The translations under genes and the position numbers were made by a program. Below, in pieces: positions 1 to 7,889 of a stretch of DNA of 27,936 nt. Position 1 is the stretch's first letter; each line of letters begins with the position of its first letter. Source of the DNA: a virus; IMG/VR virus record IMGVR_UViG_3300025168_014602, positions 1 through 27,936 of that record. One strand, written 5' to 3'. A model generated the notes under the pieces. It was not told the origin of the DNA. It ran no database searches and saw only the letters and a program-made list of their open reading frames with translations.

Positions 1-697
1 GTTGGGCTCCATCTGCAAATCTACTGCCTCTACAAGTCATATGATAAACAAATCCTTCCCATGTTTGGATAAACTTAATCCCATTTAAATGAAACCGATT
101 AAATATATCTGTGTCTTCTTTTGATTGAGGAGCAAATATAGGATCATGACCTCCTATTTGCTGAAAGTCTTTTTTCCAAAATGCCCAAGGTGCAAATATA
201 CCTTCTGTTGTTTCTTTAGCCATTCGAGCGTTAGAAATAAATTCTAGTAATTCATCTTCATTAAATTCCTCAGGTTCAATCCCAAAATCTTGTAATACTT
301 TTTCTGGTCCATCAGGATGTAATGGTGGTTCAATTCTAGTAAGTGATACTATTGTTTTTTCTTTTAGTTGTTCTTCAATAGCATCTAAAGCACCAGGACA
401 TAAGTACATATCTGCATGGTAAATCATACAAATATCACTTGTAGCTACTTCATTTACTAAGGTATCATACAATATAGTATGACCTAATCTAGTTGGTCCT
501 TCGTTTCTAATTGCTTTGAAATGAGGATCTTTTTCCATTCTTTCTTGACACCATTCCCAAGTACCATCTTTATCACTAAAATCATCTGCTACACAAATTT
601 CTACTTCGTGATTGCCTTGATTTTTTCTTATTGAATTATAAGACCATTTAAGATATTTTAAGTTGTTCCTTGACGGTTGTATTAAACTGATTTTCAT
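1..697 (-). CDS. Family 2 (GT-A) glycosyltransferase, C-terminus cut by window edge
   Basis: The gene reads from an ATG at 695-697 and is still open at position 1, giving about 232 residues without a stop. The N-terminus (KISLIQPSRN, then ADDFSDKDGT at residues 37-46) is the nucleotide-binding start of a GT2 domain, and HADMYL (94-99) sits where the metal-binding DxD is expected. The later part has acidic and aromatic segments typical of a GT-A acceptor side. It should transfer a sugar from a nucleotide donor in the cytoplasm; donor and acceptor cannot be told. It overlaps the end of the preceding gene by 50 bp, the longest overlap in the window. No better downstream ATG keeps the GT2 start motif, so I keep this start. 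It is the last visible gene of the sugar locus. Confidence 0.85.
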   Translation of the reverse strand, partial: MKISLIQPSRNNLKYLKWSYNSIRKNQGNHEVEICVADDFSDKDGTWEWCQERMEKDPHFKAIRNEGPTRLGHTILYDTLVNEVATSDICMIYHADMYLCPGALDAIEEQLKEKTIVSLTRIEPPLHPDGPEKVLQDFGIEPEEFNEDELLEFISNARMAKETTEGIFAPWAFWKKDFQQIGGHDPIFAPQSKEDTDIFNRFHLNGIKFIQTWEGFVYHMTCRGSRFADGAQ

Positions 698-1589
698 GAT
701 AATGTTCTTTATATTTTTCTTTTGCTATATTACTACAATATAAATAAAATTTATTGTCTTTCCTAAGTTTATTTGCTATTTCTTTTGCTTTTATTATATC
801 TCCATCTTTTACTGTACATTCTGGATGGCATAATTCTTGTGTATCTAATCCTTCATATCCAATACATGGTATTCCTAAAAATGCACAATTCAAAGCAAAT
901 GTTCCAGCTGCATGAGTTCTCATTAAATGAACTCCATATTTAGATTTATTTAGTTGTTTTATCCAATCAACCCAATCCATATATGGAAGATGATTCAACC
1001 CAGGCAACCCTTCTTCACCTTTAATTTTTCTACCCATACTAGGAATAAAAATTCCAGTGCCAAACTCTTGTGCTACCATATATGAATCAAATCCACCATA
1101 CCAATGACAAAAATTGCCACCTATCATTACGGACTCTCGCTGCACTACTGGTAAATTATTAATTAAATCTTCAATCATTAATGTTGGCATTAATCTACAT
1201 TCTTTATCTGTTAATCCTTTATAATATGATATATCAGATTTATTATGAACGTACAACCAATCCATTTCCATTAAAATATTAAAAAACCAAATTTGATGAT
1301 CTAATGAATAATCTTGAAAATACCAATGTGGTCCTTCTTGCATATATGCAATTTTATCACAACAAGCCCGTAAACTTTCTATTAAGGGATATTGTGATAA
1401 CATGTCTATATTTTTTTTAGGTATAGTGACTATTCCTAAATCATATTTTTCAGTTATATTATGTATAGAATTTATTGGATAATGTGTTGCATCTAAAACA
1501 CACATCCACGCAGAGTCATTTCTCATTGCTTTGAATTCTCTAGGAATTTTTCCAGACCAACCACCTTCAGTAAACCATGCTATTTTCAT
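648..1589 (-). CDS. Putative GT-B-like glycosyltransferase
   Basis: A 313-residue protein starting with MKIAWFTEGGWSGK, a glycine-rich first strand-loop like that of GT-B enzymes. Around residues 220-265 it has HLMRTHAAGTFALNCAFLGI followed by PCIGYEGLDTQ, which resembles the donor-binding half of GT-B transferases (conserved small residues, then a proline and acidic residues). No exact family is recognised, so the call rests on fold-like pattern and on its position among sugar genes. No signal peptide or membrane segment is seen. Its ATG overlaps the stop of the PseB-like dehydratase as ATGA, implying translational coupling. It may transfer the sugar made by that neighbour, but this is inference. 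Confidence 0.6.
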   Translation of the reverse strand: MKIAWFTEGGWSGKIPREFKAMRNDSAWMCVLDATHYPINSIHNITEKYDLGIVTIPKKNIDMLSQYPLIESLRACCDKIAYMQEGPHWYFQDYSLDHQIWFFNILMEMDWLYVHNKSDISYYKGLTDKECRLMPTLMIEDLINNLPVVQRESVMIGGNFCHWYGGFDSYMVAQEFGTGIFIPSMGRKIKGEEGLPGLNHLPYMDWVDWIKQLNKSKYGVHLMRTHAAGTFALNCAFLGIPCIGYEGLDTQELCHPECTVKDGDIIKAKEIANKLRKDNKFYLYCSNIAKEKYKEHYHENQFNTTVKEQLKIS

Positions 1590-2497
1590 TCAATTAATTT
1601 TTTAAGTTCGTCAGCTGACATTTTTTCTGCAGTTAATGAAGAATGTTCGTGTTTAAGATTATCTTTAGATAACTGAGGCGTATTAAAAATAAATACATAG
1701 TTACCATTTACTTTAGTATAGGGTAATTCTTTTTTACTTATAAGAGTTTCATTTAATTTTTCTCCAGGTCTAAGACCTACTATATTAGGAGACTTATCTG
1801 ATATTACGTGAGCTAAATCTAACATATTTACTGTTTTCATTATATTAGACAATATAAAAGATTCATTTACTATATAAGCCTGTTGATATGCTTTAAAAAT
1901 TAAATCAGCTGATGCATCTGTTGAAAACATTAATCTGTTCATAGAAGTAGAAGTTAATTTAAGTGGTAAATCTTGTTTGGCTAAATTTTTCCAAAAGGGA
2001 ATTACAGAACCATTACTTTTAGCAACATTGGCAAATCTAGTACAAACAAATTTTGTCTCTTTATTGCTATGTTCCATAAACATACGTTCCATTATACGCT
2101 TTGTATAACCATATATATTATCTGGATCGCATGCTTTATCAGTACTTATTCCAATTGTCAACGGAATCTTGGCTCTAATACTAGCCTTTATAACATTATA
2201 ACTTCCATTAACGTTTATTTCTACTGCAGATGTAGGATTCTCTTCTGCTAAATTTACATGTTTTAATGCTGCAGCGTGTATAACAATATCTGGCTGAACT
2301 TGTTCAAATACATTAATTAATCTTGTTAAATCACAAACATCTCCTATAAAATTTTCTACTAATGGATAGTTTTGTTTTAATTTAGCAATATGAGTTTCAT
2401 TTCTGCTATAATTATAAAACTTAAATGTATCATAATATTTTTTGATAAACGCAGTACCTACCGTACCAGATCCGCCAGTTATCAATATTCGCTTCAT
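1586..2497 (-). CDS. PseB/FlaA1/CapD-like UDP-GlcNAc 4,6-dehydratase (short SDR)
   Basis: An extended short-chain dehydrogenase of 303 residues. TGGSGTVG at residues 7-14 is the NAD(P) loop, STDKA at 118-122 is the hallmark of the FlaA1/PseB/CapD group, and YGYTK at 129-133 supplies the YxxxK catalytic pair. HAAALKHV near residue 74 is also typical of this group. Known members convert UDP-GlcNAc to 4-keto-6-deoxy intermediates, some with C5 inversion, on the way to amino-dideoxy sugars such as pseudaminic acid, bacillosamine or FucNAc. A DegT aminotransferase in the same locus (6096-7016) could use the keto product. A 39-bp gap separates it from the upstream GT; its stop overlaps the next start as ATGA. 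The exact stereochemistry is not readable from sequence. Confidence 0.85.
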   Translation of the reverse strand: MKRILITGGSGTVGTAFIKKYYDTFKFYNYSRNETHIAKLKQNYPLVENFIGDVCDLTRLINVFEQVQPDIVIHAAALKHVNLAEENPTSAVEINVNGSYNVIKASIRAKIPLTIGISTDKACDPDNIYGYTKRIMERMFMEHSNKETKFVCTRFANVAKSNGSVIPFWKNLAKQDLPLKLTSTSMNRLMFSTDASADLIFKAYQQAYIVNESFILSNIMKTVNMLDLAHVISDKSPNIVGLRPGEKLNETLISKKELPYTKVNGNYVFIFNTPQLSKDNLKHEHSSLTAEKMSADELKKLIE

Positions 2498-2536
2498 AAT
2501 TAATAATAATATTTTTTATTCATTTAACCAAATTAT

Positions 2537-3277
2537 TTAGCTACGATATGCCATTAAATTTTTATAATCTATCTGTAGATCTGGATAAAATTTTGGTTGA
2601 ATAAATCTAAATATATCTTGATCTTGCGAACCAATTGGATAATTTATAGGATTGCTATTTAAATAATTTTTATATTCGCCCATTGTTACTCCATGTGGCT
2701 GTATATATTTTATAGCTTCTTCAAAAAACTTTTTTATAAATTTTGTTTTACCTATATATACTCCGCTATTCATATATCGTTTATTACTGTTTGGAATAGT
2801 ATCAGCCCATTGTTTTATATCCGTCATACAATTATATCCGTCTGTAGAATGAGTAGACATAAATAACATTTCGCAATTAAATGTTTTAAATATATTTATG
2901 ACTTCTTGTGGATCATCTTTAAATATAACATCTATTGCATCACAATACATAAGATATTCAGTTTCACATTCACCAGATTGTAAATAATTATGTATATTTT
3001 CTATTTTAAATGTATTCCTCCATGGAAGTCGATCATCTCTAAGTATTACTAAATCGTCAATACCTAAATAGTTTAAACTGCTTTCTAATATTGAAGTTTT
3101 GTTATATCCAGACAAAGATGGTATTATTCTATCATCCATATCTCCAGAATTTCGACATGTTAATATTGTTAAATTTTCTGGTTTTATAAATACATTTTCA
3201 TATATTTTTTGTTGTTTTATATAATTAAAAGCATTTTTAACTATATGTCGATCATGTATAATAGGCTGTGTTATCAT
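2537..3277 (-). CDS. PLOD/procollagen-type glycosyltransferase domain protein
   Basis: The 246-residue protein resembles the glycosyltransferase domain of lysyl hydroxylase/procollagen galactosyltransferases, a family also found in large viruses. Seen directly: YCDAIDVIF at residues 111-119 as the metal-binding DxxD block, YMNSGVYIGK as the donor-loop block, and SQDQDIFRF near the C-terminus as the late acidic motif. These three occur in the order expected for the family. The likely role is transfer of hexose from UDP-sugar; the acceptor is unknown. No hydroxylase domain is attached. Its ATG overlaps the stop of the methyltransferase at 3274 as ATGA. A 39-bp gap follows it, containing a CTAAATA-like string (about 2533-2540) only partly resembling a T4 late promoter. 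Confidence 0.7.
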   Translation of the reverse strand: MITQPIIHDRHIVKNAFNYIKQQKIYENVFIKPENLTILTCRNSGDMDDRIIPSLSGYNKTSILESSLNYLGIDDLVILRDDRLPWRNTFKIENIHNYLQSGECETEYLMYCDAIDVIFKDDPQEVINIFKTFNCEMLFMSTHSTDGYNCMTDIKQWADTIPNSNKRYMNSGVYIGKTKFIKKFFEEAIKYIQPHGVTMGEYKNYLNSNPINYPIGSQDQDIFRFIQPKFYPDLQIDYKNLMAYRS

Positions 3278-3864
3278 AATGTTATTTCTGCTATACTAGT
3301 TCTACCTGAACCAGTAAGGTATTTCATTTTAAAAACTTGTTGATTAAATTTTTTATTAAAGTCGTTTAATGTATTAATATTAATTCTTGGATGATTTGGA
3401 CTACCACCTTCTATTATAATTTTAGATCCAGTTTTAATTTTGTTGTTTATGAATTTATTTTCTATAAGAATTTTATATAAACTATCCCATGTATTATCTA
3501 TGTCTATATATAATAAATCAAAATCAATTGGAGATTCTATATATGTTGAAAACACATTACCTTCAGTAAATGTTATTATATCTCGAAGGCCTCTCTTTAA
3601 AATTCTATCATAGGCTGACTCAGTTGCATATTTTTCATAACCAAAACATGGATAATATTTAGTTGAACTTATTATGTCATAGCTATGTACTTTTCCTATA
3701 GGATTCACTTGTTGCAGAGCCAAAGCCATTGCAGCTGTAACTGCTCCAGATCCATGTCCTAATTCAACTATAGTATTAGGCTTATGTTGAATTACAAAAT
3801 TATACATTAATTTTTCAATTTCTTGATATCTATGCATTGCTACAAAATTTACATCTTCAATCAT
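3274..3864 (-). CDS. Class I SAM-dependent methyltransferase-like protein
   Basis: A 196-residue Rossmann-type protein. IVELGHGSG at residues 32-40 is the SAM-binding motif I, VHSYDI is the acidic end of the second strand, and DFDLLYIDID is the motif IV strand. It is close in layout to the small methyltransferases of cephalosporin-hydroxylase/TylF-like type found in sugar clusters. The substrate is probably a hydroxyl on a sugar or glycan, by context only. The ATG directly abuts the TAA of the carbamoyltransferase (no gap), and the stop overlaps the next ATG, so it sits in a tightly coupled trio of carbamoyltransferase, methyltransferase and glycosyltransferase. Confidence 0.7.
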   Translation of the reverse strand: MIEDVNFVAMHRYQEIEKLMYNFVIQHKPNTIVELGHGSGAVTAAMALALQQVNPIGKVHSYDIISSTKYYPCFGYEKYATESAYDRILKRGLRDIITFTEGNVFSTYIESPIDFDLLYIDIDNTWDSLYKILIENKFINNKIKTGSKIIIEGGSPNHPRININTLNDFNKKFNQQVFKMKYLTGSGRTSIAEITL

Positions 3865-5319
3865 TTATAAAACTTTTATATTGTAAAATTGTTCAAATTC
3901 CTGTGCATCCTTTTTTGTGTTAACCATTGGCTGTCCTTTAATATTTAAACTAGTATTTAATAACATTGGACAACCTGTTTTATCATAAAATAATTTTAAT
4001 AAAGCATAAAACCCCGGATTATCTTTTTTAGATACTGTTTGAACTCTACTTGTGTTATCTACATGACATATTGCAGGATATTTATCAGGATATTTACATG
4101 TTGCTGTATATTGCATATATGGAACTTTATTAATAGGCATATCAAAAATTTCATGAGCAAATTCTTCCATAATTGCTGGAGCAAATGGTCTAAATTTTTG
4201 TCTTCGTTTTATTTCGTTAACTTTATCTTTTATTTTACTACCTCGCGGATCTGCTAATAAACTTCGATTACCTAATGCCCTAGGGCCGAATTCAGCTGGA
4301 CCATTAGCTATTCCAATTATTTCTCCTTTAATTAATAAGTCGCATGCTGTTTTTACTGGATACTCGCCTTTAATGTTAGATCCTAAAAATGCAGTTTTCC
4401 ATGTTATATGTTTTCCATATATAGCAGCCGCAGCTCCTAATGAAGAACCGGCATCTCCTGGGTTTGGCATTATCCATGTATTATTATAATATTTAGGAAG
4501 TATTTTTCCATTAGCAACACAATTTAAAGCACACCCACCCATATAAACCAAACTATCTATATTAGGTAATATTTTTTTAGTATGATTAATAATTCGATCT
4601 AATATATGTTCTGTTAACGTTTGCGTGCTAGCTGCTACATCCCAATTTTTCCATTTATCACAATACGATCCTAAACCTTTATGTAAATTATAGTTTAATT
4701 TTAATAATTTAGTTGTATCAAATAAATCAGATTCTATTTGTTTCCAATGATTATCTTTACCCCACGCAGACATACCCATTAGTATATATTCTTCTTCACA
4801 TGGTTTTAAATTAATTGCCTGTGTTGCAGCTGAATAAAATAATCCAAGTGAGTGTGGATATTTTATACTATATATTTTTTTAATATTATTACCCTTACCA
4901 TGCCATATTGTTAAAACATCCCATTCTCCAATTCCATCTATTACTAATATAGCTGCTTCTTTATATGGGGAGGTATAATATCCTGCCGCTGCATGACTTA
5001 AATGGTGATCAACATATTCAATTTTATAATCTTTAAACCATTTATTTAAATAGTTTTTAGGTAAATTTTTAAGGTTAAATACTTCACTGTATTGTCCAGC
5101 ATATAGTTGTCTTGATTTTTTTATCCATGGACGCTCATAATATACTATTTTATCAGGTTTTCCATAACTCAACGCTTCATTAATTATAGCATCATTAAGA
5201 TACATATCGTTTTTAATTCTACTGTATCGTTCTGAATGAGCTGCAAATACAATATTACCATTGTCTATGACTGAAACAGCTGCATCGTGATTAAGACAAT
5301 TAATTCCTAGTATTCTCAT
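3865..5319 (-). CDS. Carbamoyltransferase, NodU/CmcH/TobZ family (copy A)
   Basis: A 484-residue O-carbamoyltransferase. Known members use carbamoyl phosphate and ATP, make a carbamoyl-adenylate in the N-terminal Kae1-like domain and pass it to a sugar hydroxyl. Seen here: NHDAAV near residue 10, DHHLSH with H105 and H109 plus D128 at the same spacing as the metal ligands of TobZ, GGCALNCVANG at 261-271, and the C-terminal YrdC-like part with GPRALGNRSLLADPRG (345-360) and MLLNTSLN. It is shorter than the more usual 540-600 residues and ends abruptly after the LNTS motif, lacking the last strand that the second copy keeps. It follows the tiny basic ORF by 4 bp and is joined without gap to the next methyltransferase. 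Confidence 0.92.
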   Translation of the reverse strand: MRILGINCLNHDAAVSVIDNGNIVFAAHSERYSRIKNDMYLNDAIINEALSYGKPDKIVYYERPWIKKSRQLYAGQYSEVFNLKNLPKNYLNKWFKDYKIEYVDHHLSHAAAGYYTSPYKEAAILVIDGIGEWDVLTIWHGKGNNIKKIYSIKYPHSLGLFYSAATQAINLKPCEEEYILMGMSAWGKDNHWKQIESDLFDTTKLLKLNYNLHKGLGSYCDKWKNWDVAASTQTLTEHILDRIINHTKKILPNIDSLVYMGGCALNCVANGKILPKYYNNTWIMPNPGDAGSSLGAAAAIYGKHITWKTAFLGSNIKGEYPVKTACDLLIKGEIIGIANGPAEFGPRALGNRSLLADPRGSKIKDKVNEIKRRQKFRPFAPAIMEEFAHEIFDMPINKVPYMQYTATCKYPDKYPAICHVDNTSRVQTVSKKDNPGFYALLKLFYDKTGCPMLLNTSLNIKGQPMVNTKKDAQEFEQFYNIKVL

Positions 5320-5323
5320 AATT

Positions 5324-5434
5324 TTACTTGTAAATAAATGGATCTTTTACATTCATTTTTTTCATTTTCTTTTTGAATTTTCTGCGACGAATTCGTGTCT
5401 TTATAAAATTCAATATTTGTTTTAAAATTTTCAT
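5324..5434 (-). CDS. Tiny highly basic protein (36 residues) ending in DPFIYK
   Basis: A 36-residue ORF fills what would otherwise be a 111-bp gap. Its ATG (5432-5434) overlaps the TGA of the preceding SGNH-like gene as ATGA, and its TAA ends 4 bp before the carbamoyltransferase ATG, which is strong positional evidence that it is translated. It has 15 Lys/Arg and a single Asp; the middle (TRIRRRKFKKKMKK) is a near-continuous basic stretch and the tail reads KDPFIYK. There is no signal peptide or cysteine. The charge suggests binding to nucleic acid or an acidic partner, but no function is assigned. A short peptide with a DPFIY-type tail seems familiar from other marine myoviruses, which I cannot confirm here. 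Confidence 0.75.
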   Translation of the reverse strand: MKILKQILNFIKTRIRRRKFKKKMKKMNVKDPFIYK

Positions 5435-6099
5435 ATCGTTTTAAAATATTTATTAATTAACTTTAAAGCTGCCATATCCGCAGTTTTATTTGGATGGGGG
5501 TCTTTAATTATAACATTCGTTGGAGCAATTATATTCCAATAACGTCTTAAAATTGTAGTACCATTTAAAGGATTGTTTTTATGATAATATTCCCAAAATT
5601 CTTCATCTAAACATTCTTCTTCGTCTAAACCATATCCGGATTTTCCTTCATATGATAAATACAAATGTTTTAAATTATTAGATTTTAAAAAAGTTAACAT
5701 GTTATTATCTGCATCATCACTAAAATTATATGGATGCCTTAACGGATATCCACCTACATTATATAAAAAAAATACAACATTATCATGTAATTTATTTATT
5801 TCTATTATAGTTTGTTTATATTTGTTAAGTAGTTCTGTTGCCGCAGTTTCCTCTCCATTCGTTTTAATTTGTTCAATAAAATTATAAAATCTTTGTGTAG
5901 TATCGTTAGATTTTATTATATCCCTAATAGGAGTAGGAAGTTGAATTACAATACCATCATAATTGTTTAAATTTTTAGATTGTAAATAATCTTGTATATA
6001 CCAAAGGCCTCTTCCACCAAATGATGCATATTCATAATTTGTATTGTATTTATGCATTTTTTGTACCCAACTACAACCAGTAATAAGAATATTTTTCAT
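5431..6099 (-). CDS. SGNH/GDSL-like hydrolase or acyltransferase
   Basis: A 222-residue protein that begins MKNILITGCSW, with Ser10 in a GCSW block I as in many phage SGNH proteins, followed by YASFGGRG (block II-like Gly), a strand YDGIVIQLPTP, and FLYNVGG in the position of block III. The end has KDPHPNKTA with Asp200 and His202 in the place of the catalytic Asp-His pair, though the spacing is D-x-H rather than the common D-x-x-H. Such proteins usually add or remove acetyl or other acyl groups on glycans. No membrane segment is present, so a cytoplasmic role is likely. It is coupled by ATGA overlaps to both the upstream DegT aminotransferase and the downstream small basic ORF. Confidence 0.6.
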   Translation of the reverse strand: MKNILITGCSWVQKMHKYNTNYEYASFGGRGLWYIQDYLQSKNLNNYDGIVIQLPTPIRDIIKSNDTTQRFYNFIEQIKTNGEETAATELLNKYKQTIIEINKLHDNVVFFLYNVGGYPLRHPYNFSDDADNNMLTFLKSNNLKHLYLSYEGKSGYGLDEEECLDEEFWEYYHKNNPLNGTTILRRYWNIIAPTNVIIKDPHPNKTADMAALKLINKYFKTI

Positions 6100-7016
6100 A
6101 TAAATTTCTCAATTTTATTAATTACATATAATATCTGTTCATCAGTTAATTCTTCATGAAATGGAATACTAGCAGTTTGTTTTGATAGTTTCGATGAATT
6201 AGGACAATTATCTGTTAGCCAAGGACTATACACTTCGTTTTCATGTAAAGCATCATAATGAATACCACATGTAATACCTTTCCCATTCATATATTTTATA
6301 AATTTTTTGTTATCATTTACTTTTATTCTATATAAATGATCACTTGTATTATTATACCCTAACTCACTATTATAAAAGTCTCTAATTTTCTTTAATTTTC
6401 TTTTTTTATAATCTAATAACTTTAAATTTTCATTAGCAATATAACATTGAATGGAGTTCATATACATTTTATAACCTGGAAATTTAATTTTTCTATCCCA
6501 ATTATTGTGAGAATAAGACATACCGTTCATAGTTGCTTCTTTAAACCATTTAATTTTTTCTTCGTCATTGGAAACAATAATTCCTCCATCCGAGCTTCCT
6601 ATAGGTTTAGTAGGATAAAAACTAAATATCATTAAATCTGCATCATTAGCTTCTTTATTAAATTGATTCAAATCTACTTTTTGGGCTGAGTCTATAATTT
6701 TATAATCTTCAAATTCATGTAATATATAAGAATCTCCTACCCATTCAGTATCATCAGTAAAATTTATTTTATTTCCGGAGGTTAAAACTGCGTTACATAC
6801 TACTGGGGGTATCATGCTAGGAACATTTACTGTAATATTTTTGTTTAACATTGATAAAAATATTGCATTTGTAGCACTATTAACCGTGCATGAATATTTT
6901 GCACCTACATATTCTCGAAAATTATGTTCAAATTCACTAACTATGTTGCCGTGTAGATAATGTGTAAACTTACTAGTATCTACATTATAATTTGGTATGT
7001 TAAATAAATTAATCAT
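6096..7016 (-). CDS. DegT/DnrJ/EryC1/StrS-type sugar aminotransferase (short form)
   Basis: A PLP-dependent aminotransferase of the family that puts an amino group on keto-deoxy nucleotide sugars. SATNAIFLSML (48-58) is the phosphate-binding region, IIDSAQ carries the PLP-pyridine Asp109, and SFYPTKPIG carries the Schiff-base Lys137, followed by DGGIIV as in the family. HYDALHENE and SIPFHEELT near the end match the C-terminal domain. At 306 residues it is shorter than the usual 360-400, mainly by compact loops rather than an obvious break; both ends look intact. A likely substrate is a 4-keto sugar such as the product of the PseB-like enzyme at 1586-2497. It overlaps the pyruvate-kinase-like gene by 8 bp and the SGNH gene by ATGA. 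Confidence 0.85.
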   Translation of the reverse strand: MINLFNIPNYNVDTSKFTHYLHGNIVSEFEHNFREYVGAKYSCTVNSATNAIFLSMLNKNITVNVPSMIPPVVCNAVLTSGNKINFTDDTEWVGDSYILHEFEDYKIIDSAQKVDLNQFNKEANDADLMIFSFYPTKPIGSSDGGIIVSNDEEKIKWFKEATMNGMSYSHNNWDRKIKFPGYKMYMNSIQCYIANENLKLLDYKKRKLKKIRDFYNSELGYNNTSDHLYRIKVNDNKKFIKYMNGKGITCGIHYDALHENEVYSPWLTDNCPNSSKLSKQTASIPFHEELTDEQILYVINKIEKFI

Positions 7017-7536
7017 TTTTAAAAATTACACCATTTAATTCTAAAATATTTACATTGTTATTTTTACAAACTTCGCGAGCTCTGTTTTTTAAATATAAAA
7101 ACAATTCTTGATCATTTAAAACATTAGTATATAGATCTTCTGCATCTAACATAATATATTTAATTGGATTATTTTTTAAGATTGTATCTAAATTTACAAC
7201 TCCTTTCCATGTTTCTATTTTTGGAACAAAACTAACATGACTTGGTATTGTATCAATAATCATTTGTGTTTCTGAATTAGTTTGTATATTGGAAACGGCA
7301 AAATATTTAATATTTTTATATTTTTGCATTGCGTTTAATGCATCTGGTATATGTAATGTAGGTACAGGTGGTTTAGTTCTGCCTTTTGGATAATCTAGAA
7401 ATATATCATGTGGTACTTTAAGATATTTGTCTAGTTCAGTCTGATTTTTTACATGTGCCATGTTTATTCTAATAACTACATCATTTAATGAGTTAAACTG
7501 AGACATTTCTGTTAAATGATTTGAAATAAGAATCAT
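7009..7536 (-). CDS. Miniature pyruvate-kinase-like (PEP/pyruvate TIM-barrel) protein
   Basis: The 175 residues align by eye, in order, with the catalytic A domain of pyruvate kinase. RINMAH (23-28) matches R(I/L)NxSH, IFLDYPKGRTK (45-55) matches the LLDxKGPxIRT strand, YFAVSNIQTNSE (78-89) matches the xxASFIRxxxD strand, VPKIETWKGVVNLDTIL (104-120) matches the AKIENxxGVxNxDEIL segment, and MLDAEDLYTNV (129-139) lies where ARGDLGVEI is. Lys106, Glu108 and Asp134 thus occupy the positions of the catalytic lysine and the two metal ligands. The B domain (expected between residues 55 and 60) and the allosteric C domain are absent, and the Ser of RxNxS is Ala. It may bind PEP or pyruvate, perhaps for glycan work, rather than act in glycolysis. 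Start ATG overlaps the upstream TGA. Confidence 0.6.
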   Translation of the reverse strand: MILISNHLTEMSQFNSLNDVVIRINMAHVKNQTELDKYLKVPHDIFLDYPKGRTKPPVPTLHIPDALNAMQKYKNIKYFAVSNIQTNSETQMIIDTIPSHVSFVPKIETWKGVVNLDTILKNNPIKYIMLDAEDLYTNVLNDQELFLYLKNRAREVCKNNNVNILELNGVIFKND

Positions 7537-7889
7537 GATTTTAATTGTTTCCTTATATTTGTTGCTGATATTTGTTTTATATCAATGGGAGGTTCGTGTT
7601 CTATTATATCATACCCAACAGTTCTTCCATAATTTACAGAATCTATAGGAGGTATTATTATAACAATAACTTTACCTTGATCTATTAAGTCTTTTAATTT
7701 ATTTTTTATATTTGCATAAACTTCCTCAGTAGTAAATGGATTTTTTTCTGGTTCTATTTCATGTATATCCATTATAGCTATACAAATCTTTTTACCCAAT
7801 TTTAACCGTTGATCAATTAACCATCTATGGCCATCATGAAATGGTTGATATCTTCCTATAAATAATGAATGCCTTGTTTTAAAATTCAT
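7533..7889 (-). CDS. Single-domain nucleotidyltransferase (NMNAT/cytidylyltransferase-like)
   Basis: A 118-residue alpha/beta phosphodiesterase-fold nucleotidyltransferase. GRYQPFHDGH (12-21) is the (H/T)xGH-type signature with His18 and His21, and ISATNIRK (107-114) is the C-terminal ISxTxxR motif that holds the triphosphate. EPEKNPFTTEEVYANI is typical of the NMNAT/NadR-like side of the family. It joins a nucleotide to a phosphorylated small molecule; the substrate is not clear. I start at the ATG at 7887-7889, overlapping the sulfotransferase end, rather than a TTG two codons upstream. Its stop overlaps the ATG of the pyruvate-kinase-like gene as ATGA, so the two may act in one pathway. 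Confidence 0.75.
   Translation of the reverse strand: MNFKTRHSLFIGRYQPFHDGHRWLIDQRLKLGKKICIAIMDIHEIEPEKNPFTTEEVYANIKNKLKDLIDQGKVIVIIIPPIDSVNYGRTVGYDIIEHEPPIDIKQISATNIRKQLKS

Noticed and set aside
2498-2540. CTAAATA-like string as a late promoter before the PseB-like gene
   Set aside because: It matches only six of the eight TATAAATA positions, overlaps the stop of the upstream gene and sits in DNA where such strings are common; no Shine-Dalgarno follows.
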